A stretch of 56,504 bases of DNA from Vibrio nigripulchritudo ATCC 27043 (GTDB lineage Bacteria; Pseudomonadota; Gammaproteobacteria; Enterobacterales; Vibrionaceae), in the NCBI RefSeq assembly GCF_000222685.1, contig NZ_AFWJ01000157.1, forward strand, positions 1 to 56,504, written 5' to 3'. The notes below the pieces were generated by a model. The model was not told the DNA's origin. It saw nothing but the letters and a program-made list of their open reading frames with translations, and did not search any database. How positions within the stretch are numbered: the stretch's first letter is position 1; every line of letters starts with the position of its first letter. Shown one piece after another: positions 1-7,993 of this stretch. The position numbers and the translations under genes were made by a program.

Positions 1-1
1 T

Positions 2-190
2 ACTCAATTTACGATTTTAGGGAGCCTGTTTTTATTGCTAGAACTGTGTGCCATAAGTTTGTATGCACTATCGGGTTTGTACCTGCGTCATTGGTTTGAA
101 AAGCCACGTATGGCAAGGTTGTTTAATCGGGGATGCGCTCTGTTTTTAGGTGTTTCAGGTGGAAGCCTACTGGTTTCTAAACAGTCTTAG
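2..190 (+). CDS. LysE/RhtB-family amino-acid exporter, C-terminal fragment
   Basis: This frame is open from the window edge to a TAG stop and gives 62 residues of a hydrophobic C-terminus. A long membrane helix (around SLFLLLELCAISLYALSG) is followed by a basic loop (RHWFEKPRMARLFNR) and a last helix ending LGVSGGSLLVSKQS. The pattern R-x-x-N-R followed by a glycine-rich final helix is typical of LysE/RhtB efflux proteins, which export amino acids or homoserine lactones through the inner membrane. The start lies outside the window, so substrate and operon context cannot be judged. The family assignment rests on the C-terminal pattern only. Confidence 0.7.
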   Translation, partial: TQFTILGSLFLLLELCAISLYALSGLYLRHWFEKPRMARLFNRGCALFLGVSGGSLLVSKQS

Positions 191-295
191 GGGGGCAGTA
201 AATCGGTTCAGGGAATAAGGCGGCTTAATGTCGCTTTAGGTGCATGTCTGATTTAATGAATAGCAGTTGGATATTGTCCAGATAGGGGGAACGCC

Positions 296-1276
296 ATGTC
301 CACTCGCACCCGTTATGTCATTCCTTTTGCTTTCTTCTTTGTGCTCTGCCTCTTCTGGTCTTACTTTTATCTTACTTCCGGAACCTGGATACATTTTCCG
401 TCAGACAAGCCCGAGTGGTTTTTATTGGTCGATGGGCTAATTGCCTTACCTTTACTGTGTTATCTGTGCATTAAAGACAAAAAGCAGGCAACAACAGTTG
501 CTATGATCTATTTTGGTGCGGTTGTCACACTCGGAAGCTTTATTCTTCCTGCCAGTTCTAAGTTTCTCTGGTCTTATTTAGAGTATGCCCGATATTTAAT
601 TGTGCCTTTATTTCTTATCTTTGAAGGCGCAGTGCTAGCCACGGTCATTCTTATGATTCGGCAAAAGTTGAACTATGGGGGAGATCCAGACAGAGCAATA
701 AGTCAGCCACTGGAAGACAAGTTTGGGAAAAGCTTGCTGACCAAATGGGCGGCATTTGAAATTCGAGTCTGGGCGTACGCGCTTTTCTCCCAAAAGATAG
801 CGAAGACCCATTTCCTTGGCGAAAAGCACTTTAGCTACCACCAAAAAGATGGCGCACAAAGTAATGTCTTGGGGTTTATTCTCATCATCGTGTTTGAAAT
901 TCCCTTCACGCACATCTTGCTTCACTTCCTTATCAATCCTTTGGTTGCAAACGTGGTTACTGTGCTTACACTCGCCGGGATGCATTTTATGATTGCCGAA
1001 TACAAAGCATTGAGTCGCAGACCGATCTCGCTGGGCGAAGATCGTTTATACATTCGGTATGGTGTTATTCACTCTCGGGAAATCGAGTACGCAAAGATAC
1101 GCTCGGTACAGTTACATGACCAAGCCGTGAAATCGAATAGGACAACTCAGGTGTTAAACCTGTCTGGAGTGCCTAATGTGAGAATCGCCTTGCGGTCTGG
1201 AAATCTCATTTATCTTGGTGTCGATTGTCCTGCTGAATTTGTAGAGAACTTAAGTCGTAGGATAAGAAACGGATAA
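296..1276 (+). CDS. Multipass membrane protein with C-terminal PH-like domain, function unknown
   Basis: A 326-residue protein. It starts at an ATG preceded by the purine-rich AGGGGGA about 6 bases upstream. It has four hydrophobic helices in the first 125 residues, a soluble basic stretch at about 130-185 and one or two more helices at about 190-235. The C-terminal 85 residues are soluble and strand-rich (LGEDRLYIRYGVIHSREI, then RSGNLIYLGVD), which resembles the bacterial PH-like domains attached to membrane proteins. I do not recognise the family by name. It stands alone between the LysE fragment and a small membrane gene on the same strand. Confidence 0.75.
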   Translation: MSTRTRYVIPFAFFFVLCLFWSYFYLTSGTWIHFPSDKPEWFLLVDGLIALPLLCYLCIKDKKQATTVAMIYFGAVVTLGSFILPASSKFLWSYLEYARYLIVPLFLIFEGAVLATVILMIRQKLNYGGDPDRAISQPLEDKFGKSLLTKWAAFEIRVWAYALFSQKIAKTHFLGEKHFSYHQKDGAQSNVLGFILIIVFEIPFTHILLHFLINPLVANVVTVLTLAGMHFMIAEYKALSRRPISLGEDRLYIRYGVIHSREIEYAKIRSVQLHDQAVKSNRTTQVLNLSGVPNVRIALRSGNLIYLGVDCPAEFVENLSRRIRNG

Positions 1277-1353
1277 ACGACCTGTCTTGCTTTGTCTTCG
1301 GCTAAAATATGCATTATCGTAGCGGCTGCTTAATGCCGTATGAGGAGATAGGT

Positions 1354-1626
1354 ATGAACGCCTTAGAGCACAAATTTAAACGTTGGAAAAAGAAACGCAA
1401 AGCTGGCAAAACCAGGTACATAATTACATGGGCAATTATTCCTGCCTTTTTTGCTTTGCTCTCTGGGTATGTTGTGCCAGCGCTTGATGAGACGGTCGTT
1501 GTTTCTCTTGACCTGACTGTTGTAACAGGAATCGGTTTTGTAGCGGGTTTGATTTTTGGTGCGCTAAGCTGGTTTGTGAACGAAACCTGGTATCAGAACG
1601 AGCTTGAAAAACGAAAAGAAGATTAA
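1354..1626 (+). CDS. Small two-helix membrane protein, unknown
   Basis: A 90-residue protein when started at the ATG that follows GAGGAG with 6 bases spacing. An upstream in-frame start at 1309 lacks such a site and would add an implausible N-terminus. The N-terminus is strongly basic (KFKRWKKKRKAGKTR), followed by two hydrophobic helices (about residues 22-42 and 52-72) and a charged tail, so both ends should be cytoplasmic. It lies 77 bases after the preceding membrane gene and may be cotranscribed with it. I recognise no family. Confidence 0.65.
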   Translation: MNALEHKFKRWKKKRKAGKTRYIITWAIIPAFFALLSGYVVPALDETVVVSLDLTVVTGIGFVAGLIFGALSWFVNETWYQNELEKRKED

Positions 1627-1778
1627 ATCACTATTTCCTTATTCGTGAAGAGTTCACCCAACAGCCCACCTGCCTTTCCCATAATTGATACTATGCGTAT
1701 TTAGCTCATTCTTTCACTGCAAATGGTTGCCTTATTTTCTATGCTTTTCTAGCCCGAATCTCTTGTGAGGATAGGAAA

Positions 1779-2561
1779 ATGTTTGATAGCGCGAAGTACT
1801 TTCTGGCAGGTGGAGTAGGAGGTGTACTGCCCAAACTGGTTATGCTGGCAACGGTTTTAACCCAAACCACAAACGCAAAATTGACCGAACCCATTTCCTG
1901 GAGCTTTTTTGTTGGGCTGCTCATGCTCTTCGGGATCGGGGGGATCGTGGCGGTCAGTACTGTGGAAAACAGTCGTAAAGTCCGGGATTTCATTATTGCA
2001 GGCATTGCGGCACCAGCCTTAATCGCCAGTATTGTTGGAGGAGTCGAGAAAACCACGGAAAAGAAAGGAGCAGGGGATACTGCACCTAAATCAACGACAA
2101 TGAGTTTTTTTATATCTGGCGCTTATGCCGCGACAGAGCCCAAACTGGTCGACCCCACAGATTCATACAACTACACGTTGCAATCCATACCGTACGGATC
2201 GACTGACTGGCGTCAAAACACTTTGGGTTACGATGTCGTCGTCACAGACAGTCAGGGGAACAGTAAAACCCTGAACATTAATGGCTGGTCAGAGGGACCA
2301 ATCAAACTCACCACCAAAACCCCCCTTCAAGATGTTCAGATTAACGATAACGATGGCAACGCCATTACCAAGTTTAACGTCGATGCCGTTGCGTCTGGTG
2401 AGATCGTGGTGCGTCCGCAAATCGCTTCAGAGAAAGACTTCTTATGGGCGTTAGGAGCAAAAGGTAAAGCCAAAGTTGTGGGTGGGCAGACTGAATTCGT
2501 TCCTCTTGAAACCAATAAAGAAACAAAGAGTAACCCTCTCCTTGAGAATAGAGGGGAATAG
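1779..2561 (+). CDS. Membrane-anchored protein with exported C-terminal region, unknown
   Basis: A 260-residue protein starting at ATG after GAGGATAGG. Hydrophobic segments lie at about residues 14-30, 41-60 and 70-88. Residues 106-118 contain SFFISGAYA, which looks like an internal signal or cleavage region. The remaining 140 residues are soluble and strand-rich with many Thr, Asn and Asp (for example GSTDWRQNTLGYDVVVTD), as in periplasmic beta domains. I do not recognise it. A membrane anchor with a periplasmic beta domain is the most that can be said. Confidence 0.65.
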   Translation: MFDSAKYFLAGGVGGVLPKLVMLATVLTQTTNAKLTEPISWSFFVGLLMLFGIGGIVAVSTVENSRKVRDFIIAGIAAPALIASIVGGVEKTTEKKGAGDTAPKSTTMSFFISGAYAATEPKLVDPTDSYNYTLQSIPYGSTDWRQNTLGYDVVVTDSQGNSKTLNINGWSEGPIKLTTKTPLQDVQINDNDGNAITKFNVDAVASGEIVVRPQIASEKDFLWALGAKGKAKVVGGQTEFVPLETNKETKSNPLLENRGE

Positions 2562-2592
2562 TTCTGGGTTTGTGAGGCTGAAAATGGTTGAT

Positions 2593-2625
2593 AAAAAAGG
2601 CGTGGATGAGTGGAAGCACCACGCC
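2593..2625 (-). terminator. Rho-independent terminator of the redoxin operon
   Basis: On the minus strand GGCGTGG pairs with CCACGCC around a 13-base loop and is followed by six T. It lies 46 bases past the redoxin stop. A second, weaker inverted repeat with A6/T6 flanks (2627-2653) lies in between and could act in both directions. Confidence 0.8.
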
Positions 2626-2670
2626 TAAAAAACGACGCTAGTTGCCGTTTTTTAATATCTCGAATTCAGC

Positions 2671-3207
2671 TTAACCAGTGCTGCATTTTTCATCATCGCA
2701 GTGACTGAATGAATCCTCTGCCTGCGGTGTTACAGGCTTAAACTCCTCATGAAGTAAGTCTGTAATCATTTTTGCAACCACCATATCGTCTATGATTCCG
2801 TGATGACTGAATCGCAGTTGCCCCGACTTATCAATAAGAATCAAGGTAGGTGTACCGGGCAAGCCGTATTCAGCCATCGTAAGCGGAATGTCTCCACCGG
2901 ATGGCGCATCTACCCCGATAGGAAAACTCAGCCGATACTCATGAATAAAGGCTTTCAGGGAGTCGAGCTGCATCGCCTGATGATGTTCAAACACAGTATG
3001 AAGCCCGATTACTTCTACATCGTCATCCCTGAATACTTTGTGTATTTTTGATGCCTGAGGAAGCCCATGGCTAACGCAGCCAGGGCAAAGCATCTGAAAA
3101 GTGTGTAATACCACGACTTTTCCACGCAGATCTTTCAGGGTGATTGGCACATCGGCATTCAGCCAAGCGGAAGTTTTCCACTCTGGTGCAATGGGAAGAG
3201 TGTTCAT
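2671..3207 (-). CDS. Redoxin (TlpA/AhpC-TSA-like thioredoxin-fold protein)
   Basis: A 178-residue thioredoxin-fold protein. The redox motif is CPGC in the segment HTFQMLCPGCVSHGLPQ (about residues 36-52), and the cis-proline region is GLPGTPTLILID (about 116-127). No signal peptide is visible, so it is probably cytoplasmic. The C-terminus adds a His/Cys pair (SHCDDEKCSTG) that could bind a metal or form a second redox site. It begins right after the exported His-rich gene, and its ribosome site AAGGAGG overlaps that gene's stop codon, so the two form an operon with tight coupling. The divergent MarR gene and its operators suggest redox or metal control. Substrate unknown. Confidence 0.8.
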   Translation of the reverse strand: MNTLPIAPEWKTSAWLNADVPITLKDLRGKVVVLHTFQMLCPGCVSHGLPQASKIHKVFRDDDVEVIGLHTVFEHHQAMQLDSLKAFIHEYRLSFPIGVDAPSGGDIPLTMAEYGLPGTPTLILIDKSGQLRFSHHGIIDDMVVAKMITDLLHEEFKPVTPQAEDSFSHCDDEKCSTG

Positions 3208-3217
3208 TGTTGCCTCC

Positions 3218-3982
3218 TTACTGATTCACAACGCCCGGCAAACTAAGGTTGCCAGACGCCACATCAAATACATCTTTAACGCAAAGCAATGGTGAGTGAG
3301 CACTTGCGTTAACTCGAAGCCCAGCGGTAACGCCATCAAAATTCGCCAGTTTAAGGGCATCAATGTCTTCAAACTTAACCTCTACATTGAGTGACTCTCC
3401 GTCGAAGTTTGGTGTGTAGTCCGGGCTATCAATCAGAAGCGGTAATTCTGGCCAGGTTGCGGGCAGTTTTGGTTTTGATCCCTCTGGAATGTCGACTACG
3501 CCCAGCGCACCGGGTCCGCATTGTTCATTGGGGTGAAGCACTACCCAATGGCTGTGCCATACATCGCCATCGTTCGCTTTATCGCCATCGCCATTTTCGT
3601 CGTACAAGGGCGTATCATCAAAATCGGGATGAGAGGTAACGGCAAAAGCCAGTATCCCTGCGTCTTTTTCGAATCCGACCTCGGCGCTGTTCAGCGTTGT
3701 TGGCCAAACGTAAGAAAACACATCACTGCCTGCCAGTTTCCCTGTTGGCGTGGGCTTAACGGTTCCAGCCTGACCAGACACGGCAATGTGAAACGTTGCT
3801 GTATTTCCCTGTGTGGTGACTTTGGTGTGAACAATGTCAAACGCAGACACCGTTGCATTGCTTTTTTCCGCTTGCAAGCCACCTGTGTGAGCCGTGTGTG
3901 CAAAGGTTGCAGGTGAACTTGCCAGAAACACGACCGAGATGGCGGCAGAAAGAACCGTGACATTGGAATTTTTAGTACTCAT
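3218..3982 (-). CDS. Exported His/Asp-rich protein, unknown
   Basis: A 254-residue protein with a clear signal peptide (hydrophobic core about residues 8-24, cleavage after ATFA). The mature N-terminus is histidine-rich (HTAHTGG). A Ca-binding-like loop DENGDGDKANDGD (about 128-140) is followed directly by a His/Trp cluster WHSHWVVLHPNEQCGPG, and a second Cys lies near the end (SPLLCVKD). This arrangement suggests a periplasmic metal-binding protein, but I recognise no named family. AAGGATAG precedes the ATG. It is the first gene of an operon with the redoxin. Its promoter faces the MarR gene across two palindromes of the same sequence. Confidence 0.75.
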   Translation of the reverse strand: MSTKNSNVTVLSAAISVVFLASSPATFAHTAHTGGLQAEKSNATVSAFDIVHTKVTTQGNTATFHIAVSGQAGTVKPTPTGKLAGSDVFSYVWPTTLNSAEVGFEKDAGILAFAVTSHPDFDDTPLYDENGDGDKANDGDVWHSHWVVLHPNEQCGPGALGVVDIPEGSKPKLPATWPELPLLIDSPDYTPNFDGESLNVEVKFEDIDALKLANFDGVTAGLRVNASAHSPLLCVKDVFDVASGNLSLPGVVNQ

Positions 3983-4000
3983 ATTGCTATCCTTAATTTG

Positions 4001-4015
4001 GTTTCGAGTCGAAAC
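4001..4015. promoter_or_regulatory. Operator-like perfect palindrome 1 (MarR candidate)
   Basis: GTTTCGAGTCGAAAC: two 7-base arms around a central G, 18 bases upstream of the exported His-rich gene start. A near copy lies 56 bases away before the MarR gene, which suggests autoregulation plus control of the divergent operon. Confidence 0.65.
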
Positions 4016-4056
4016 TAAGTTAGATCTACCAGACTATAAATAAACTTGTCAATAAG

Positions 4057-4071
4057 GTTTTGAGTCGATAC
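4057..4071. promoter_or_regulatory. Operator-like palindrome 2 (MarR candidate)
   Basis: GTTTTGAGTCGATAC is an imperfect copy of the palindrome at 4001-4015 (13 of 15 bases identical). It ends 9 bases before the MarR ATG. Because it covers the alternative TTG start at 4060, the ATG at 4081 is the more likely start. Confidence 0.6.
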
Positions 4072-4080
4072 TATTCAGTT

Positions 4081-4656
4081 ATGAGCACAATCGTTATTCA
4101 TCAATTACTCGACAGAATCGGAAACTTAATCCGAAATGAATCCAGAGCAGGTCTAGCCGAACACGGCTTGCAACCTGTTCAGCTGGATGCTTTGTATTAT
4201 CTGTCGATCTGCAACCGCTTTTCCGACACACCCAAAGCGGTAACCGAGTATTTAGGGCTGACAAAAGGGACGGTATCTCAAAGCCTTAAGGTCTTGGAAA
4301 ATAAAGGCTATGTAGAAAAAGTGGCTGACCCTGATGATAAGCGGGTCACGCATCTGGTTATCAACCATCAGGGCAGGGAGTTGATTGAACAAAGATACCC
4401 TTCACGTTCATTGCTTTCTGCCCTAGAGGGGGATAAGGCGCAGTCTCCAGGGCTGGATGTAGATACATTGCAAAAGCAGTTGGAACTGTTGCTTTTGAAT
4501 GCTCAGAAAGAGAATCAGTACAAATCTTTTGGTGTTTGTAAAACCTGCACCCACAATCAAACACTTGATAACGGTAGCCACTTTTGTGGGCTTACCCAAG
4601 TGCCTCTGAGCTCACAAGATGTTGAATTAGTCTGTGTGGAGCATAAGGCTTCTTAA
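4081..4656 (+). CDS. MarR-family transcriptional regulator with C-terminal Cys cluster
   Basis: A 191-residue protein from ATG 4081. The first 140 residues are a MarR-type winged helix: AVTEYLGLTKGTVSQSLKVL is the recognition helix region and VADPDDKRVTHLVI is the wing with its usual D-x-R. The family binds short palindromes as a dimer and responds to phenolic or oxidising signals. Unusually, a further ~45 residues carry a cysteine pattern C-K-T-C ... H-F-C-G ... V-C-V-E-H, which could bind zinc or an iron-sulfur centre or act as a thiol sensor. The gene is divergent from the redoxin operon across matching palindromes. No strong ribosome site precedes either possible start. Confidence 0.85.
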   Translation: MSTIVIHQLLDRIGNLIRNESRAGLAEHGLQPVQLDALYYLSICNRFSDTPKAVTEYLGLTKGTVSQSLKVLENKGYVEKVADPDDKRVTHLVINHQGRELIEQRYPSRSLLSALEGDKAQSPGLDVDTLQKQLELLLLNAQKENQYKSFGVCKTCTHNQTLDNGSHFCGLTQVPLSSQDVELVCVEHKAS

Positions 4657-4681
4657 GCCCATTTAAAGATTTTTTGCTACC

Positions 4682-4730
4682 TCTGATATTTTACTCTTTG
4701 GTTTTATTGATGTTTTTAGGTGTGATACTT
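4682..4730. repeat. Direct repeat copy 1 (pairs with 5552-5600)
   Basis: 49 bases matching 5552-5600 at 46 positions, with weaker similarity continuing about 20-30 bases on each side. It contains an extended -10-like TGTGATACT, so it may be a promoter. The two copies bracket the lipoprotein gene. Confidence 0.85.
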
Positions 4731-4766
4731 TGCCATATCAACATAAAAAATAAGTAGGCTAGGTAG

Positions 4767-5477
4767 ATGATCAAAAAATGGTGGGTTGCTTTGGCGTCAA
4801 CAGGAGTATTGTCCGGTTGCATTATAACGCAACTCAATACTGGAGAACCCCATTTTTTAAAAGGCAGCCAAAGATATGAAGCGCATGGGCGTCAAGGCTG
4901 GATGCCTGGGAAAAACATCAGGTTTGGCAGTTATGCTAGCGAAATAAACAAAGGAAAAACCACCAGCGACAGTCACTATAGCTCCACGGAAAGGTATGAA
5001 GAAGAAGACTACAACCGAGAAGTGGTAATCACTCAGGCTGGCCCTGATGGAAGTCATATATCATTAAAATATAAGCAGCACTGTGCCATCAAAAGGTATC
5101 ATTCGTCCTACGAAAATGAACTACACCGGAAACGCGTTAAAATGACCCAAGCCCCGAATCTTGGTGGGTTTGAACTCAATGGTAAACAATGGTATCTCGA
5201 ACAATGGGTATTGGATGATCGTGCTGGAAACCAGTTCCGAATTGACCCACAAACTATTTTCCTCAACGACAGGGTTGTCGCTGAGTTCTCTCCGGCGCCT
5301 TGGAAAATTCATGATCATGTTTGGCTAAAAGCTGAGGCGAGTGAAGAAACAAAGTTAATTTCTGCAGTGCTGCTTAGCTATGTAATGACAGAGGAACCTT
5401 TACCCTGCAAATCCAGATTAATTATGTTGAACTTAATTAATGCGACTAGCCCTATGTTATCCAATGAGGATTTTTAA
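4767..5477 (+). CDS. Lipoprotein of unknown function
   Basis: A 236-residue protein with a short signal peptide and the lipobox LSGC (Cys at about residue 18), predicting a lipid-anchored envelope protein. The mature part is polar and rich in Lys, Tyr and Glu, with a Ser/Thr-Glu patch (TSDSHYSSTERYEEED) and single cysteines at about 94 and 216 that could pair. I recognise no family. It starts with ATG after a weak AGGTAG site. The gene sits exactly between two copies of a ~50-base direct repeat, the second of which precedes the HAD gene. This implies a duplicated promoter region or insertion of this gene. Confidence 0.7.
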   Translation: MIKKWWVALASTGVLSGCIITQLNTGEPHFLKGSQRYEAHGRQGWMPGKNIRFGSYASEINKGKTTSDSHYSSTERYEEEDYNREVVITQAGPDGSHISLKYKQHCAIKRYHSSYENELHRKRVKMTQAPNLGGFELNGKQWYLEQWVLDDRAGNQFRIDPQTIFLNDRVVAEFSPAPWKIHDHVWLKAEASEETKLISAVLLSYVMTEEPLPCKSRLIMLNLINATSPMLSNEDF

Positions 5478-5551
5478 GCTCATATAGGCATAAAGTTTAT
5501 CGCGTCGACCATAGTGATCTTTCCCCTTGTTACAAGGTTCTCTTGGCTATA

Positions 5552-5600
5552 TCTGATATTTTACCCTTTGGTTTTATTGAAATTTTTAGGTGTGATACTT
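5552..5600. repeat. Direct repeat copy 2 (pairs with 4682-4730)
   Basis: Second copy of the 49-base repeat, lying about 90 bases before the HAD phosphatase ATG. The extended -10-like TGTGATACT is conserved, consistent with promoter function for the HAD gene. Confidence 0.85.
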
Positions 5601-5691
5601 TTGCCTTATTAATATGAAAAAAGAAATAGGCTATAACCCCGCGAAGGCAGCCTCCTTCTTTCGTAAATCAAGTTTGGACCAAACCCACGTA

Positions 5692-6285
5692 ATGAATATC
5701 GCGCTATTTGACTTTGACGGCACCATCACCACCGAAGATACCTATACCAAGTTTCTTTTCTATGCCACGCCTAAGCTGCGTATCGCAATAGGTGGGCTGT
5801 TGGCGTTGCCTGTAATTCTTCTCTACAAGTTAGGTTGGCTACAAGCGTCTAAAACCCGACCTGTACTCTCAAAAGTCGCGTTCTGGATGCGTAAAGAAAA
5901 TGATGTTGCTCAGATTGCAGAACGGTATGCCGATGAATATCTCAATACGGTTATCCGACCCGAAGCCAAAGAAAAACTGGACTGGCACCGAAAAAGAGGT
6001 GACCAGATTTATCTGGTTTCAGCGTCTCTCGATGTGTATTTGAAAGTTTGGTGCAAACCTTTAGGTATTACACCTGTCTGCAGCGAGCTCGAAGTGCGAA
6101 ATGGTCGTTATACCGGGCGGTACGTTCAAGGGGATTGCAGCAAAGAAAATAAAGTGACATTTCTCAAACGCGCTGTTGACCTGGCTGACTACGATAAAGT
6201 GTACGCTTATGGGGATACTTATGAAGATCTTCCAATGTTGGAATTAGCCGACGAAAAACTGTACCAGTGGAAACCGATGAAATGA
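5692..6285 (+). CDS. HAD-IB family phosphatase
   Basis: A 197-residue protein from ATG 5692, where the family N-terminus MNIALFDFDGTIT begins. An in-frame ATG at 5614 would add 26 unrelated residues. Motif I is DFDGT (nucleophile Asp about residue 8), motif II is the Ser in VSASL, and motif III is YGDTYEDLPML near the C-terminus. A helical cap with hydrophobic stretches (LRIAIGGLLALPVILLYKLG) follows motif I, as in the YfhB-like or SerB-related HAD-IB group. These enzymes dephosphorylate small or lipid-linked substrates; the substrate here is unknown. The stop lies 14 bases before the deacetylase start, so the two genes probably form an operon. Confidence 0.85.
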   Translation: MNIALFDFDGTITTEDTYTKFLFYATPKLRIAIGGLLALPVILLYKLGWLQASKTRPVLSKVAFWMRKENDVAQIAERYADEYLNTVIRPEAKEKLDWHRKRGDQIYLVSASLDVYLKVWCKPLGITPVCSELEVRNGRYTGRYVQGDCSKENKVTFLKRAVDLADYDKVYAYGDTYEDLPMLELADEKLYQWKPMK

Positions 6286-6299
6286 AAAGAGAGGGACAG

Positions 6300-7007
6300 A
6301 TGAAGAAAATAATAACATCTATCCTTATACTTTTTTCTGTTGCTGTCGGCTTGTGGCAACTCAGCAAAGCAAGAAGCTATCAGTTGTTCGGTGATATAAT
6401 TTCTGAGGTTAGAACGTTAGAAAAGGTCATCGCTCTTACGTTTGATGATGGTCCCTGGAACCAAGGAAATACAGCTAGAGTGCTAGCGACCCTAAATGAA
6501 TATGGAGTAAAAGCGACCTTCTACTTAAACGGTCGTGGAATTCAGTCGAATTTTCAAGCTGCCAAACATATCGTTCTCGATGGTCATGAGGTCGGTAACC
6601 ATGGCTACACTCATAATCGATTGGTGCTAAAAAGCATAAGTGAAATCGAGCAAGAAATTGAAAGCACGAACGATCTCATCCGTTCAATCGGGTATTCTGG
6701 TGAGATAACTTTCAGACCGCCCTATGGAAGCAAGCTATTTACGCTTCCCTACTACCTGAATCAAAACGGGATCACCACCGTTACGTGGAACATTGAGCCA
6801 GAAACCTACCCAGATATTGCTAAAAGCCCCTCTTCAATAGCAAAACACATAAATGAACAAGCTGCACCCGGCTCCATCATTCTGCTACATGTCTTTGGTA
6901 GCAACAACGAAGTTTCACGCCAGTCTTTACCTTTGGTGATCGAAGGGCTTATAGAGCAAGGTTATCAATTCGTGACGGTTTCGGAGCTTTTGAGGTTTAG
7001 GATCTAG
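6300..7007 (+). CDS. Polysaccharide deacetylase (NodB domain)
   Basis: A 235-residue protein from the ATG preceded by GAGAGGGA. The upstream ATG at 6267 lies inside the HAD gene and has no such site. An N-terminal hydrophobic segment (ITSILILFSVAVGLW) anchors or exports it. NodB motifs are present in order: TFDDGP (about 48-53, catalytic and metal-binding Asp), HGYTH (metal His pair, about 101-105), RPPYGS (about 137-142) and the final catalytic His region LLHVFGSN. Family members remove N-acetyl or O-acetyl groups from cell-surface glycans. It follows the HAD phosphatase closely. Confidence 0.88.
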   Translation: MKKIITSILILFSVAVGLWQLSKARSYQLFGDIISEVRTLEKVIALTFDDGPWNQGNTARVLATLNEYGVKATFYLNGRGIQSNFQAAKHIVLDGHEVGNHGYTHNRLVLKSISEIEQEIESTNDLIRSIGYSGEITFRPPYGSKLFTLPYYLNQNGITTVTWNIEPETYPDIAKSPSSIAKHINEQAAPGSIILLHVFGSNNEVSRQSLPLVIEGLIEQGYQFVTVSELLRFRI

Positions 7008-7243
7008 TTTTGATGCTTTGTTTAGTTGGAAGCTTACAAACCGTTTGATTCGCCAGCTAACTCATCATTTGAACGTCACTTACTGTGATTTTTTGTCCAA
7101 TTAATGCTCATGTTTTATTAGTGGCATGCAAGATGGCGATGGACTTAAATGTTATTTTTATCATATAGTTACTTGCTGATTTTTATATGGTTAGTTGATT
7201 GAAATTCAATTGTAAAAAGTAAACGTTCAGGAAGTAATGCAGT

Positions 7244-7921
7244 ATGAACGGCAGTTGGTCCGAGGAAGAATTAAGAGCCACAGTTAGAATATATTTAAAA
7301 ATGTCTACCCAAGAACAAAAGGGAGAGAAGTTCAACAAGAAAGCGTATTACCGAAAACTGTCACAAGAATATGGGCGTACAGAGAAAGCATACGAATATA
7401 GGATGCAAAACATTTCGTATATATTTGCTCTATTAGGTCGAAGTTGGGTGTCTGGTTTAAAGCCCGCTAAAAATGTGGGTCGGGTAATCGGTGATAAAAT
7501 TGAAGGTATAATTGCTGAGCTTGAAAATCGACCTTCAAATCCTGAGGTAGGCTTTGAAATAGAAGTTTCTTCCTATCAAAAAAGGAAGGCAACTGATAAA
7601 CCAGAGGGGATAAATGAACCTAAGGTTAATTACAGTTCTACTCGTGTTTATGAACGTTCGGCGAAAGTAAAGGCTTGGGTGCTAAATCGAGCTAACGGTG
7701 TATGTGAACTATGTTTAGAACAGGCTCCTTTTACAGCACTATCCGGTAAACCTTATCTAGAAGTCCACCACGTTAGACGTTTATCATCCGGAGGTTCCGA
7801 CTCCGTATCTAACTGCGTCGCTTTGTGTCCTAACTGCCATCGTTCTCTTCACTACAGTATTAACGCACAACAACTTATAGATAAGTTGTATGAAATGAAT
7901 CCAGAACTTGAACGTGAGTGA
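7244..7921 (+). CDS. HNH endonuclease, restriction-like
   Basis: A 225-residue protein; ATG with AGGAAG 9 bases upstream. The C-terminal ~75 residues are an HNH (His-Me finger) domain: C-E-L-C zinc pair, LEVHHVRRLSSGGSD with the catalytic His, N in SVSNCVALC, and C-P-N-C-H closing the zinc site. The N-terminal 100 residues are helical, basic and start SWSEEELRATVRIYLKM, as in many solitary HNH proteins annotated as restriction endonucleases. It could cut modified or foreign DNA as a lone type IV-like defence enzyme, but the specificity domain is not recognised. It is AT-richer than its neighbours and stands alone, with 236 bases upstream holding no other gene. Confidence 0.85.
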   Translation: MNGSWSEEELRATVRIYLKMSTQEQKGEKFNKKAYYRKLSQEYGRTEKAYEYRMQNISYIFALLGRSWVSGLKPAKNVGRVIGDKIEGIIAELENRPSNPEVGFEIEVSSYQKRKATDKPEGINEPKVNYSSTRVYERSAKVKAWVLNRANGVCELCLEQAPFTALSGKPYLEVHHVRRLSSGGSDSVSNCVALCPNCHRSLHYSINAQQLIDKLYEMNPELERE

Positions 7922-7993
7922 CTGGCTGATCATGGCTGAAGTAATTTAGGCGAAACTATTCTTTACTACAAAACTCACTCAACAGGGTAGAAC

